A stretch of DNA of 64,000 nt from contig NZ_SGWR01000001.1 in the NCBI RefSeq assembly GCF_004217315.1, positions 1,302,001 through 1,366,000 of the forward strand, read 5' to 3'. A program made the position numbers and the translations under genes. A model generated the notes under the pieces. It did no database searches, had not been told where the DNA came from, and saw only the letters and a list, made by a program, of their open reading frames with translations. The stretch comes from Corticibacter populi. Its GTDB lineage: Bacteria; Pseudomonadota; Gammaproteobacteria; Burkholderiales; Burkholderiaceae_C. Below, in pieces: positions 1-9,193 of this stretch (position 1 is its first letter; each line of letters begins with the position of its first letter).

Positions 1-2140
1 CCTGCAGCAGTTGCGCCGCACGCAGCAACGCCTCGGCACGCTCGGCCACTGGCGTGGCCTGCCAGATCGGCGCGGCGCGCCCGGCCTCGGCGATGGCCTG
101 GCGCAACTGGCCCTCATCGGCCAGGCAGACCTGGCCGATGACGTCGTAGCGGTCGGCCGGGTTGCGCACCTCCTGCCATGTGAGCGGCGCGGCGGACGAT
201 GCCTGGCCCGGCACGGTCGGCTGCGCCGTCCAGCGCACATCCACGCTGCCCAGCAGCGCCGCCGACAGCGAGGCCAGGCGCTGCTCGTTGCTCAGGTCCA
301 GCCCGGCCGAATTGAGTCGCCCCTGCGCTTCATACAGGGCGCGCGGCAATGGAATGCGGTCGTGCGGGCGACCCAGCGGCTGCAGCGCCAGCGCCACCTC
401 CACCGGGTCGGCCACCAGCCGTTCGATGGGCATCGAGGCATCGCCGATCTGGTGCACGAAGGAGGTATTGGCGCCGTTCTCCAGCAGGCGCCGCACCAGG
501 TAGGCCAGCAAGGTCTCGTGGCTGCCCACCGGTGCGTAGATGCGGCACGGACGCCCCAGCCGGCCCTCGGCCACCGGGCCGACCACCGCGTCGTAAAGCG
601 GCTCCCCCATGCCGTGCAGGCACTGGAATTCATACTGGCCGGCGTAGTAGTTCTGCCCGGCCATCTGGTAGATGCTCGCGAGCGTCTGCGCATTGTGGGT
701 GGCGAACTGCGGGAACACCGCATCGGGCACCGCCAGCAGCTTGCGCGCGCAGGCCAGGTAGGACACGTCGGTGTGCACCTTGCGGGTATGGACCGGATAG
801 CCTTCCAGACCGTCGATCTGCGCACGCTTGATCTCGCTGTCCCAGTAGGCGCCCTTGACCAGCCGCACCATCAGGCGGTGGCGGCTGCGACGCGCGAGAT
901 CGATGATCCAGTCCAGCACGAAGGGCGCGCGCTTCTGGTAGGCCTGCACCACGAAGCCGATGCCGTTCCAACCCGCCAGCGCCGGCTCCAGGCACAGGTG
1001 TTCGAGCAGGTCCAGCGACAGCTCCAGCCGGTCAGCCTCCTCGGCATCGATGTTCAGGCCGATGTCGTATTGCCGCGCCAGCTGCGCCAACGCCAGCAGG
1101 CGCGGATACAACTCGGCCATCACGCGCTCGCGCTGGGCACGCGCATAGCGCGCATGCAGTGCCGAGAGCTTGATCGAGATGCCCGGCCCTTCGTAGATGC
1201 CGCGCCCCTGCGACGCCTTGCCGATGGCATGGATGGCCTGCTCGTAGGCCTGCATGTAGCGCAGCGCATCTTCCTCGGTGGTGGCGGCCTCGCCGAGCAT
1301 GTCGTAGGAATAGCGAAAGCCCTTTTCCTCGAGCTTGCGGCTGTTGGCCAGCGCCGCCGCAATGGTCTGGCCGGTGACGAACTGCTCGCCCATCATGCGC
1401 ATGGCCGTGTTCACGCCCTGGCGGATCAGCGGTTCACCGCCGCGCGCGATCAGCCGCGTGAGCGCCGCGCCCAGCGTCTTCTCGCTGTGCACCGCCACCA
1501 GCTTGCCGGTGAGCATCAGGCCCCAGGTGGCGGCGTTGACGAACATCGAAGGCGAATCCGCATGGGCGCGCCAGTCGCCCCTGCTGACCTTGTCGCGGAT
1601 CAGCGCGTCGCGCGTGGCGCGGTCGGGAATGCGCAGCAGCGCCTCGGCCAGGCACATCAGGGCCACCCCTTCCTGGCTGGAGAGCGAGTATTCCTGCACC
1701 AGCGCCTCGACGCCACCGCTCTTCTTCTGCCGCCGCTCGCGCAGCGCCTCGACCAGCCGGCTCGCCAACACCTTGACGGCCTCGGGCTGCGGATTGCGCG
1801 CCAGGCCCACCAGCATCGGCAGGCATTCGGTCTCGGGCCGCCGATAGGCCGCAGTGATGGCCGCACGCAGTACCGACTGGGGCTGCACTTCCTGCGCAAA
1901 GGCATAGAACGGGGCACTGCTTTCCACCAGCGCCGCGCCGCCGCCATCCTCCGTCGCGGCCAACGCGCCGCCCCAATGGCCCAGGTCGGCCGGCAGCAGG
2001 CCCTTCTCGATGCTCTCGATATAGCCCAGCACCGCCTGCTTGTGCAGCCAGTGGGGCGAGCAGCCCAGTTGCTGCGCGGCGTCGCGCAAACGGTCCCGAA
2101 TCTGCTCGTCCACCTTGATGCCAATTGTCGTCGTTGCCAT
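1..2140 (-). CDS. putA: Trifunctional proline utilisation protein PutA (5' part; cut by window edge)
   Basis: PutA oxidises proline to glutamate in two steps (FAD proline dehydrogenase, then NAD P5C dehydrogenase), and in its trifunctional form also represses its own gene. The reading frame stays open off the left edge, giving the first 713 residues. Residues 1 to about 48 (start MATTTIGIKVDEQIRDRL) form a ribbon-helix-helix DNA-binding domain, so this is the regulatory form. The proline dehydrogenase barrel spans roughly residues 280-575 and carries the family motifs RLVKGAYWDSEIKRAQ and YAPVGSHETLLAYLVRRLLE. The aldehyde dehydrogenase half begins near residue 650. The ATG at 2140 was chosen because it starts the RHH domain directly. 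A GTTGCA inverted pair lies 57-85 bases upstream. Confidence 0.96.
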   Translation of the reverse strand, partial: MATTTIGIKVDEQIRDRLRDAAQQLGCSPHWLHKQAVLGYIESIEKGLLPADLGHWGGALAATEDGGGAALVESSAPFYAFAQEVQPQSVLRAAITAAYRRPETECLPMLVGLARNPQPEAVKVLASRLVEALRERRQKKSGGVEALVQEYSLSSQEGVALMCLAEALLRIPDRATRDALIRDKVSRGDWRAHADSPSMFVNAATWGLMLTGKLVAVHSEKTLGAALTRLIARGGEPLIRQGVNTAMRMMGEQFVTGQTIAAALANSRKLEEKGFRYSYDMLGEAATTEEDALRYMQAYEQAIHAIGKASQGRGIYEGPGISIKLSALHARYARAQRERVMAELYPRLLALAQLARQYDIGLNIDAEEADRLELSLDLLEHLCLEPALAGWNGIGFVVQAYQKRAPFVLDWIIDLARRSRHRLMVRLVKGAYWDSEIKRAQIDGLEGYPVHTRKVHTDVSYLACARKLLAVPDAVFPQFATHNAQTLASIYQMAGQNYYAGQYEFQCLHGMGEPLYDAVVGPVAEGRLGRPCRIYAPVGSHETLLAYLVRRLLENGANTSFVHQIGDASMPIERLVADPVEVALALQPLGRPHDRIPLPRALYEAQGRLNSAGLDLSNEQRLASLSAALLGSVDVRWTAQPTVPGQASSAAPLTWQEVRNPADRYDVIGQVCLADEGQLRQAIAEAGRAAPIWQATPVAERAEALLRAAQLLQ

Positions 2141-2520
2141 TTTCAAAGCCCGTCCGGGATTGATCCGCCGACATGCCCCACAGCGGTGCATGTCTCGGTT
2201 GCACGGATTCTAAAAAGGTGCAACCTCCATGGATATCGCTGTTTACCCCCATATGGATTGAAGGTTAACCATGTTGCGACCGAATGGATACAGCACAAAT
2301 CATGCCAGTTAACCAGCACCGATCGGCTGCCATCCGTCCGGGGCATGGGCATCAACGCCTTGCCGACAGCGCCAAGGCCCTGATCAAGGGGTTCACCAGG
2401 GGGTTCGGGTTCACCCGGCACTGGAAGACCCGCCGGGCCAGCAGCTGCCAGCCATTTGCATTATTCTTGCCGTTTGCTTCTTCAAACCTGTTTACGGTTC
2501 ACGCCAGCTCCACCAGCACC
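2141..2520. other. Divergent intergenic region putA / pfk
   Basis: No convincing gene is seen between the divergent putA and phosphofructokinase starts. The region holds the PutA-type operator and a GGTTAACC palindrome near 2262. The phosphofructokinase frame stays open upstream to 2284, but that extension shows no family similarity and is treated as leader sequence. Confidence 0.6.
2197..2225. promoter_or_regulatory. Putative PutA operator (GTTGCA inverted pair)
   Basis: GGTTGCAC at 2197-2204 and its exact reverse complement GTGCAACC at 2218-2225 are separated by 13 bases in the putA upstream region. The E. coli PutA RHH domain is known to recognise GTTGCA, which both half-sites contain. 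This fits autoregulation by the adjacent RHH-bearing PutA. A further near match, GTTGCG, lies near 2273. Binding is inferred. Confidence 0.6.
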
Positions 2521-3657
2521 ATGTCGCCATCCACCGTGTCCTCCCCCGGCCCTGCATCCATCCACGTCGGCGTCCTCACCGGTGGCGGCGACTGCCCGGG
2601 CCTCAACGCGGTGATCCGGGCCGTCACACAATCCCTGATCCGGGACGCAGGTGCACGGGTCACCGGCATCGAGCGAGGCTTTCTCGGGTTGATCGAGCGG
2701 CGCGTGCAGCCGCTCGACAGCCACGCCGTCAGCGGTATCCTGCACCAGGGCGGCACCATCCTCGGCGCCCACAACGCGGCCGATCCGTTCCACTGGCCGG
2801 GCAACGAGCGCGGTGGCGACGTCTCCGCCGACGTGCTGGCCTACGCCCGCGAGCTGGGGCTGGATGCCCTGGTCGTCATCGGCGGCGACGGCACCATGCG
2901 CATTGCGCACCGCTTCCAGCAGCTGGGCCTGCCGGTGGTCGGCGTGCCCAAGACCATCGACAATGATCTGCTGCACACCGAGCGCAGCTTCGGCTTCGAC
3001 AGCGCCGTGGCCGTGGTCGCCGAAGCATTGCAGCGCCTGGAGACCACCGCACGCAGCCACCGCCGCGTGATGGTCCTCGAGACCATGGGCCGCTACGCAG
3101 GCTGGATTGCGCTCGAAGGCGGCCTCGCCGGCGGTGCCGACGCCATCCTACTGCCCGAGCTGCCCTATGACCTGCAAGCCATCGCCACCCTGTGCCACGA
3201 GCGTGAAGCGGAGGCGGGCTTCACGCTCATCTGCATCGCCGAAGGCGCGCACCCTGCCGGCGGAGCAATGACCGTGCAGGCGCATCTGGCCCACAGCCCG
3301 GACCCGGTGCGCCTGGGCGGCGTGGGCGAGGCGCTGCGCGCGCAGCTGCAGCCGCTGCTCGCCAGCGAAGTGCGCAGCACCCAGCTGGGCCATGTGCAGC
3401 GCGGCGGCCAGCCCACGGCTTTCGATCGCGTGCTCTCCACACGCTTTGGCTGCCACGCCGCCGAGATGGTGGCGCGGCGCGAATTCGGCCGCATGGTCGT
3501 GCTGCGCGGCGATGCCTGCACCAGCGTGCCGCTCTCGGAAGTCGCTGGCGGCAGCCGCCGCGTGCCGCCCGACCACCCCTTGCTGCGCGCGGCCGCCAGC
3601 CTCGGCATTTCGCTGGGCCGGCCTTGCGGCGCAGCCCCATCATCTGCAACACCATGA
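2521..3657 (+). CDS. 6-phosphofructokinase, hybrid Gly/Lys type
   Basis: This enzyme phosphorylates fructose 6-phosphate to the 1,6-bisphosphate (cytoplasm, glycolysis). It is about 378 residues, starting [23 protein letters not shown]. Visible motifs are the N-terminal nucleotide loop [19 protein letters not shown], the catalytic PKTIDND, and MGRYAGW in the substrate region. Classical ATP enzymes have Gly then Gly at the two diagnostic sites (GGDGS and PGTIDND), while PPi enzymes have Asp then Lys. This one has Gly in GGDG and Lys in PKTIDND, a mixed signature known from ATP-dependent actinobacterial enzymes, so the phosphoryl donor is open. The frame is open from 2284, but similarity begins near 2521. 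The stop overlaps the ybaK ATG. Confidence 0.9.
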   Translation: MSPSTVSSPGPASIHVGVLTGGGDCPGLNAVIRAVTQSLIRDAGARVTGIERGFLGLIERRVQPLDSHAVSGILHQGGTILGAHNAADPFHWPGNERGGDVSADVLAYARELGLDALVVIGGDGTMRIAHRFQQLGLPVVGVPKTIDNDLLHTERSFGFDSAVAVVAEALQRLETTARSHRRVMVLETMGRYAGWIALEGGLAGGADAILLPELPYDLQAIATLCHEREAEAGFTLICIAEGAHPAGGAMTVQAHLAHSPDPVRLGGVGEALRAQLQPLLASEVRSTQLGHVQRGGQPTAFDRVLSTRFGCHAAEMVARREFGRMVVLRGDACTSVPLSEVAGGSRRVPPDHPLLRAAASLGISLGRPCGAAPSSATP

Positions 3658-4127
3658 CCCCTGCCATCAACCTGCTGAAAAAAAACGGCATTGCCCACCA
3701 GGTCCACAGTTACCAACATGACAGCAACGCCAGTTCCTACGGACTCGAAGCCGTGGAGAAACTCGGTCTCGACCCAGCGCGCGTCTTCAAGACCCTGCTG
3801 GCGCAGACCGAGCACGGCGAACTGCTGGTGGCGGTCGTGCCCGTCAGCGGCACGCTCGACCTGAAGGCGCTGGCGCAGGCGGCCGGCGGCAAGAAGTGCG
3901 ACATGGCAGACCCGCAGGCCGCACAGCGCGCCACCGGCTACCTGGTCGGCGGCATCAGCCCGCTGGGCCAGAAGAAGGCGCACCGCAGCTTCATCGACGC
4001 CTCGGCACAGGCCTTCCCCACCATCCATGTCAGCGCCGGACGGCGCGGGCTGGAAATCGAGCTGGCGCCGCAGGATCTGGCGGCGCTCTGCGATGCGGCG
4101 TTCGCCGACATCGGCAGGAGCGCCTGA
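3654..4127 (+). CDS. ybaK: YbaK/EbsC-family Cys-tRNA(Pro) deacylase
   Basis: This 157-residue editing protein hydrolyses cysteine wrongly attached to tRNA-Pro, in the cytoplasm, in trans to ProRS. The start [20 protein letters not shown] is typical, followed by the conserved VFKTLLAQ segment with its substrate-pocket lysine and the C-terminal [12 protein letters not shown] motif of the family. Length matches the usual 155-160. Its ATG shares four bases (ATGA) with the phosphofructokinase stop, so translation is probably coupled, although no functional link between the two is obvious. Bacterial proS lies far away at 45.8-47.5 kb. Confidence 0.93.
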   Translation: MTPAINLLKKNGIAHQVHSYQHDSNASSYGLEAVEKLGLDPARVFKTLLAQTEHGELLVAVVPVSGTLDLKALAQAAGGKKCDMADPQAAQRATGYLVGGISPLGQKKAHRSFIDASAQAFPTIHVSAGRRGLEIELAPQDLAALCDAAFADIGRSA

Positions 4128-4177
4128 GCAATGCCTGATGCGGGAAGGCCCGCCAAGAAGGCGGCGGAATCTTCTCT

Positions 4178-4190
4178 CAGAACCTGTTCT
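4178..4190. repeat. Fragment of interspersed inverted-repeat family
   Basis: The sequence CAGAACCTGTTCT matches the terminal motif of the repeat at 45518-45757 and abuts the stop codon of the next, minus-strand, gene. Only the end of the element is recognisable here. Confidence 0.4.
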
Positions 4191-5362
4191 CAATGCCCGC
4201 CGCCGGCCAGGTCGATGCGCACAACGCTGTCCCTGGCATCCTTGCGGAAGGCCGGGTGCTGTTCGTCGTATGGCGCCTTCACAGTCACATACAGCGTCTG
4301 TCCATCGGGCGAGAGCGCCAGGCTGTTGGGATGCACTGGCAGGTCGATGCTGCGCTTGACCGTGTAGTTCGCCGCATCGATGATGGAGACGAAGCCGCTG
4401 CCGGGCTCGTGATTGCCGCGATGCGTGGTGACCAGCTCGCCCCGCGCCGGGTTGTAGAGGATGTCCAGCGCGCCAGACGTGAACGGTATGCGCTTGACGA
4501 CCTGCCCGGACGGCAGATCGAGAACGTAGACTTGGTTCTTCTGTCCGCCAGCGGCGAACAGGCGCCGGCCCGGCGCATCGAGCGCGATGTTGATGAAGAA
4601 ATTAGCCGGCTCGTCGGCCCGCGCCGCCGGTGTCTCGCCGGTGGAGAGACGCTGCACGATGGTGCCCGCATCCGGGTCGATCACCAGCACCTCGTTGACG
4701 CCACCCTGGCCGACATAGAGGCGGTTGGTTGCCGCGTCGTACGCCGCGCCCGCCGTCCAGATGCCGTCGCTGATGATGGTATGCGTCACGGCATTGGTGG
4801 CGCCATCGACGATCCACACCAGCCCCGGCTTGCCGGGGCTGGTGACGAACACCCGGTTGTGCTGCTCGTCGACGACGACCTTGCGGGTATTGGCCAGCGA
4901 CGCCTTGCCATCGGTGCCCTTGAGTGGCCGGGCCAGCTGGATCATGCCGGTGACGAACCCGCTCGTGGCATCCACCACCGTCAGCGCGCCATCCTTGGTA
5001 TTGCCCACATACAGCATGCCCGTGACGCGGTTGAATCCCAGGCCGTATGCGCGGCGCGGTATCTGGATGGTTTGCAGCACCTGCAGACTGCGTGCATCGA
5101 GGCGATGCACGAAACCAGCGCTTTGCGCATCGGCGATGTCAATGGTGGCGACGAAAACGGCATCGGCCTGCGGTACGTGGACGATTTCGTAGATGAGATC
5201 GAAGGCATCCTGCCTGAGCTGGGGGGCAGTGGCCAGGGCCGCCTGGGCGGACCCCGCAGCGGGCGGCGTCTGCAGCGCAGGCGCCGTCTGGCAGCCGGCC
5301 ACCAGCAAGCCTCCTGCCAACGGAACGGCAACGCGACGGGAAAGGGAAAAGATACCAATCAT
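4190..5362 (-). CDS. YncE-like beta-propeller lipoprotein of the siderophore unit
   Basis: A 390-residue exported protein. It has a lipoprotein signal ending at the lipobox VAGC with Cys24, then repeated blades with motifs such as ALTVVDATSGFV, RLYVGQGGVNEVLVIDPD and SLALSPDGQTLYVTV. These are YVTN/YncE-type propeller repeats. The start at 5362 is fixed by a GAGGAG ribosome site 8 bases upstream; the longer open frame to 5632 lies inside the receptor gene. It follows the TonB receptor by 20 bases in the same transcript. In E. coli, yncE also neighbours a TonB receptor gene and is iron regulated. The molecular role is unknown; it may assist ligand handling at the outer membrane or periplasm. 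Confidence 0.85.
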   Translation of the reverse strand: MIGIFSLSRRVAVPLAGGLLVAGCQTAPALQTPPAAGSAQAALATAPQLRQDAFDLIYEIVHVPQADAVFVATIDIADAQSAGFVHRLDARSLQVLQTIQIPRRAYGLGFNRVTGMLYVGNTKDGALTVVDATSGFVTGMIQLARPLKGTDGKASLANTRKVVVDEQHNRVFVTSPGKPGLVWIVDGATNAVTHTIISDGIWTAGAAYDAATNRLYVGQGGVNEVLVIDPDAGTIVQRLSTGETPAARADEPANFFINIALDAPGRRLFAAGGQKNQVYVLDLPSGQVVKRIPFTSGALDILYNPARGELVTTHRGNHEPGSGFVSIIDAANYTVKRSIDLPVHPNSLALSPDGQTLYVTVKAPYDEQHPAFRKDARDSVVRIDLAGGGH

Positions 5363-5382
5363 GCGAGACTCCTCAAGCGGTT

Positions 5383-7860
5383 TCAGAAGCTGTACCTGGC
5401 CGAGACCATGAAGTTGCGCGGCGCGCCATAGGTGCCGTGGGATCCGGTGCTGCTGAAGTAATGCTTGTCCAGCGCATTGTTCAGGTTGAGCGAAACGGAC
5501 AGACTGCGATCGAGCTGGTAGCGCACCATCAGGCTGACCAGCGCAAAGCTGCCTTGCCTGTGGTTGAAGTCGCTGCCGCTTGTCAAGGCGTTCTGCCATT
5601 GCAGTCCGCCGCCCAGCGTGAACCGATCCCATGCGCCGGGCAGTCGGTAGCTGGTGAACAGCTTCAACGTCTGACGCGGGACATAGGTCAGCACGCGTTC
5701 GCCGTCGTTGTCTTCAATGGTTGAATAGGCGTAGCCTGCTGCAAGTTGCCAGTCTGGCGCCAGTTCGCCGTTGAGTTCCAACTCGATCCCCTTGGCGCGG
5801 GTTTTGCCCAGCAAGTCGTAGGTGTACGTGTCGCTGTTCCAGACGGCCAGGTTGTCCACCTCGTTGCGGAATACCGAGAGGCTGGCGGTCAGGCGGCCGC
5901 CATGAAAACCGGCCTTGACGCCCGCCTCGTAGCCAACCCCTTCCTCCGGTTGCAACTGCGCCAAGGGGTAGTACTCGCTGAGCCAGGACTCCTGCGGGCG
6001 AAAGATCTTGGTGTAGCTCCCATAGACCGACCAGGTGTCGTTCAGCGCATGCACGATGCCAGCATAGGGCACGAAGGTGCTCTTGCGCTCGCGGGTGGCG
6101 TAATCGCCCCACAGCGTGCTGGCTTCATCGTAATCGCGCGTCCAGCGGGTCGCCCGCCCGCCCAGCAGCAGGCTGGTGGCATCGGTGAGCGTGAAGCGGG
6201 CGTTGACGAAGGCGCCGTAGTTGCGCTCTTGCCCATGGGAGTAGCTGGTCTGCGCGAACGTTGGCGCCGGGGCATTCGCCCAATCTTGCAAGGTGGTTGC
6301 GGTAGGGTAGTCCGCATCCAGTGTGTAGCCCGGACCTTGCGACTTGAGTTGCGACAGCGTGAGGCCGGCAATCAATTCGTGGTCACGGCCCAGCAACGGA
6401 AACACGCCGGAGACATAGGCATCGAGGTTGTCCTGCTTGTGCCGGTGCTTCCAGCGGTTCGGACGTATGGTTACGCCAGCGCCGGTTTCCGCATCGACTG
6501 CGCCGAGGAAGCTTGCGAGCAGGCCGTCGTAGTCATAGCGCGTATGGCTGTACTCCACCTTGCCGACCCATGCACTGGCGAAGCGGTGTTCCAGCGAGGT
6601 GAACAGGCCATCCATGTCGTGCTTGTAGTAGCGCCACTCCTGACTGATGTTGTCCGAGCGCGAACGTGGGATGCGTTCACCATTGCTGAAGTAGAGTGGC
6701 CGGCTGACGATGGCCGAGTCGGTATGCTGGCGCAGATGGTTGAAGCCGACGGTGAGCAGCGTGTGCGTGCCGAGGTCGAACTCGCCGATGCCGTATAGCG
6801 CTTGCTTCTTCTGTTCGAAACGATCCACCCAGGCACGCTCGCGCTTGTAGTCGCCGACCAGGCGCAGGCGTGCCGTGCCGCTTTCGTTCACGGCGCCGGA
6901 CAAGTCGGCTCCCGCGCCATAGCGGTTCCAGTTGCCGCCCTGTAGCGTCAGCGTGCGCTGCGTCTCGGCGGTCGGCCGCTTGCGGATCAGGTTGACCGTG
7001 GCCGCTGGCGTGCCCAGGCCGTTCATGACTCCAGTGGCGCCGCGCACCACCTCCACGCGATCGTAGGCAGCCGTATTGGCCAGGAAGGGGCTCATGCTGG
7101 TGGAAGTTGGCACACCGTCGATCTGGAAGTTGCCCAGGCTGGAGCCGCGCGCATAGATGTTCGGGCCATCCTGCCCGATCGTGCCTTGCTGGACGAAGAT
7201 GCCGGGCGTGGCATTCAGTGCGTCGACCAGCGTCTCGAGCTGCTGGTCGTCCAGCCGTTGACGCGTCAGCACGGTGACGGCCTGCGGCGTCTCCTGCGGC
7301 GTCAGGTTCAGCCGGGTGGAGCTGCTGGTGGAGAACGTGGTGTAGAGGCCGCTTCCTTCCGTGGTCGAACCGGGCGCCTTGCCGGAAACCAGCACCTCCG
7401 GCAAGGCCTCGTGCATGTCTGCATCGGACCCGGTTCCGGCGTCGATCGTCTGCACACGCTGCAGGTGGTAGCCGCCGGTGGCGCGTGCCTGCGCATGCCA
7501 GCCGGTGTCCGCGAGCAGCTCGTCAAAACCCTGCGAGACGGTATAACTGCCCTGCAGTCCCGGACTGCCGAACTCCGCCAGCGCGGTCGGGTCGAACACC
7601 AGTTGCACACCGGAGATGGCCGCAAACCGCGCGATGACATCGCTCAACGCCCCCGCGTCAATGGCATAGCTGCGCGCCACCGGCTGCGGACCATCGACAG
7701 CCTGGCTGGCAAACGCCGGGATCAAGGCGCCGCCGCCCAGCATCAGCGCCGCCACGGCTGCCCGCACGGCGATGGCATGCATACCTGGCCTGGGCCGAGT
7801 GGACGCGATGGCGGATGACCTGGCCAGGAAGCCGGGACGGGATCGGTATTGGGAGCACAT
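5383..7860 (-). CDS. TonB-dependent ferric-siderophore receptor with STN signalling domain
   Basis: An outer-membrane barrel of 825 residues importing a ferric siderophore at the expense of TonB energy. After a signal peptide ending near ALIPAFASQA comes an STN domain (ARSYAIDAGALSDVIARF onward). This periplasmic module signals to FecR/FecI-type regulators. Next are the plug (LNLTPQETPQAVTVLTRQRL) and a barrel closing with YGAPRNFMVSARYSF and its C-terminal Phe. The ATG at 7860 has GAAAGGA about 12 bases upstream; an internal Met before the hydrophobic core (MHAIAVRAA) is an alternative. The STN domain fits the fecI and fecR genes just upstream, suggesting induction by its own ligand. The siderophore cannot be named. 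Confidence 0.93.
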   Translation of the reverse strand: MCSQYRSRPGFLARSSAIASTRPRPGMHAIAVRAAVAALMLGGGALIPAFASQAVDGPQPVARSYAIDAGALSDVIARFAAISGVQLVFDPTALAEFGSPGLQGSYTVSQGFDELLADTGWHAQARATGGYHLQRVQTIDAGTGSDADMHEALPEVLVSGKAPGSTTEGSGLYTTFSTSSSTRLNLTPQETPQAVTVLTRQRLDDQQLETLVDALNATPGIFVQQGTIGQDGPNIYARGSSLGNFQIDGVPTSTSMSPFLANTAAYDRVEVVRGATGVMNGLGTPAATVNLIRKRPTAETQRTLTLQGGNWNRYGAGADLSGAVNESGTARLRLVGDYKRERAWVDRFEQKKQALYGIGEFDLGTHTLLTVGFNHLRQHTDSAIVSRPLYFSNGERIPRSRSDNISQEWRYYKHDMDGLFTSLEHRFASAWVGKVEYSHTRYDYDGLLASFLGAVDAETGAGVTIRPNRWKHRHKQDNLDAYVSGVFPLLGRDHELIAGLTLSQLKSQGPGYTLDADYPTATTLQDWANAPAPTFAQTSYSHGQERNYGAFVNARFTLTDATSLLLGGRATRWTRDYDEASTLWGDYATRERKSTFVPYAGIVHALNDTWSVYGSYTKIFRPQESWLSEYYPLAQLQPEEGVGYEAGVKAGFHGGRLTASLSVFRNEVDNLAVWNSDTYTYDLLGKTRAKGIELELNGELAPDWQLAAGYAYSTIEDNDGERVLTYVPRQTLKLFTSYRLPGAWDRFTLGGGLQWQNALTSGSDFNHRQGSFALVSLMVRYQLDRSLSVSLNLNNALDKHYFSSTGSHGTYGAPRNFMVSARYSF

Positions 7861-8182
7861 GGGAGCACATTCCTTTCGGCCGCATGGATGATGAAAACAC
7901 CGCCTCAAAAGCGCGGTCTTCATGCATTGCCGGATGAAAGGGAAAAAGTGATCACCCCGAATTGAAACGGGATGCAACACACCCCTGACCTGCATCTCGT
8001 GTCGCCCGGCGCGGCGCCCGGTGGCCCGGACGGCCAAGAGGCCACCGGAAGCAGGAGCACGGTCATCCCATCCGCCACGAATGGCCTCAGAACCTGTTCG
8101 CAGTCTTTTCGTGGCGCACGCGGACGGTCAAGAAAGCAGTGGGCAAGATGCCCGTCGCAGCCCGGACTGGCCGTCTCGGGCC
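7861..8182. repeat. Intergenic region with a copy of the interspersed repeat
   Basis: The 322-base gap between fecR and the receptor gene has no gene. From 8087 to about 8166 it carries a repeat copy: CAGAACCTGTTCGCAGTCTT, then TTTCGTGG and later CAGTGGGCAAGATGCCCGTC. It aligns with the reverse complement of the right half of the 45.5-kb element. A GAAAGGA ribosome site for the receptor lies near 7875. Confidence 0.6.
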
Positions 8183-9193
8183 TCACCTCGGCAGGACCGT
8201 GACCCAGTGGTTCGTCCTGCGCACCACACGGATCGGCAAACTGTCCGCCAGCAAGGCCAGGCCGGCGTCGGTGTCGTCCAGCGAAATGGAGCCGGAGACA
8301 CGCAAATGGGCCACGGCCGGATCACAGATCAACAAGCCGGGGCGGTAACGCGCCAGCTCGGTGATGACGGCATCGAGCCGCTGGTCCCTGGCCAGCAGCA
8401 TGCCGTTCTGCCAAAGCAGGCTGCCGGCATCCGCGGGCTCAGGCGCCGCGACCGCGTGGCGGTCGAACCGGGCCTGCTCGCCCGCTTTCAGAATCAGCGG
8501 CGCGCCACGCCACGGCTGCACGCGCACGGCATGCTCGAACACCGCGACGCGGGTACTGTCTTGATCAAGCTTGCGCACGCCAAAGCGTGTACCCAGGGCC
8601 TCCACGATGCCATGGGCGGTCTCGACGACAAATGGCCGCTTCCCGGTCTCTGGCGCGACCGTATCGGCATGGGTGGTGACAAGGATTTCACCTTCGACCA
8701 GGAGCAGCCGCCGCTCGCTGCCGCTGAAGACGATGTTGACGGCACTGCCGGTGTTGAGCGTGAGCCCGGAGCCATCGGGCAGCGTTTCGGTGCGGCGCTC
8801 GCCAGTGGCGGTGGCTACATCGGCCGTCCACTGCCGCCAGGGCAGTTGCCGCCAAGCCAGCCAACCGGAGGGACCGGCGATCAGCAGCATGCCCAGCCTG
8901 CGCAGATTGCGGCGTCGGGATGCGCCCCGGCCATCCTGCGCCAGGGTCTTGAGGGCCTGTTGTGCAGGCTCACCGGCGCCGCCCTGAAGCGGTGCCAAAG
9001 CCTGCATGACTTGCTGGACCTTTTGCCACGCGGCGGCATGTGCGCTGCTTTGCGCATGCCACTGCTGGAAGGCTTGCCGCTCGGTCTCGCCGGATTGTTC
9101 ATACTGCAGGCGCACCAGCCACTCAGCGGCCTCGCTCAGCAGGTTCCGGTCACCCTCCGGGGGCAGGCGCATTCGGCGCGGATCAGCGGACAT
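8183..9193 (-). CDS. fecR: FecR-family anti-sigma / sigma regulator
   Basis: A 336-residue inner-membrane regulator that holds and activates the partner ECF sigma factor in response to the ligand-loaded receptor. The N-terminal cytosolic part (EAAEWLVRLQYEQSGETERQ) has the DUF4880-type region. A single hydrophobic segment follows (LGMLLIAGPSGWLAW, about residues 100-115), then the periplasmic FecR domain with TATGERRTETLPDGSGLTLN and a C-terminal secretin/TonB-like part (ISLDDTDAGLALLADSLPI). It overlaps the 3' end of the sigma gene by 11 bases, indicating coupling. The order sigma, FecR, receptor is the classic cell-surface signalling arrangement. Confidence 0.94.
   Translation of the reverse strand: MSADPRRMRLPPEGDRNLLSEAAEWLVRLQYEQSGETERQAFQQWHAQSSAHAAAWQKVQQVMQALAPLQGGAGEPAQQALKTLAQDGRGASRRRNLRRLGMLLIAGPSGWLAWRQLPWRQWTADVATATGERRTETLPDGSGLTLNTGSAVNIVFSGSERRLLLVEGEILVTTHADTVAPETGKRPFVVETAHGIVEALGTRFGVRKLDQDSTRVAVFEHAVRVQPWRGAPLILKAGEQARFDRHAVAAPEPADAGSLLWQNGMLLARDQRLDAVITELARYRPGLLICDPAVAHLRVSGSISLDDTDAGLALLADSLPIRVVRRTNHWVTVLPR

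Noticed and set aside
11-2383. A 790-codon open frame on the plus strand opposite putA
   Set aside because: It is a shadow of the minus-strand putA frame, with a biased composition and no family motifs.
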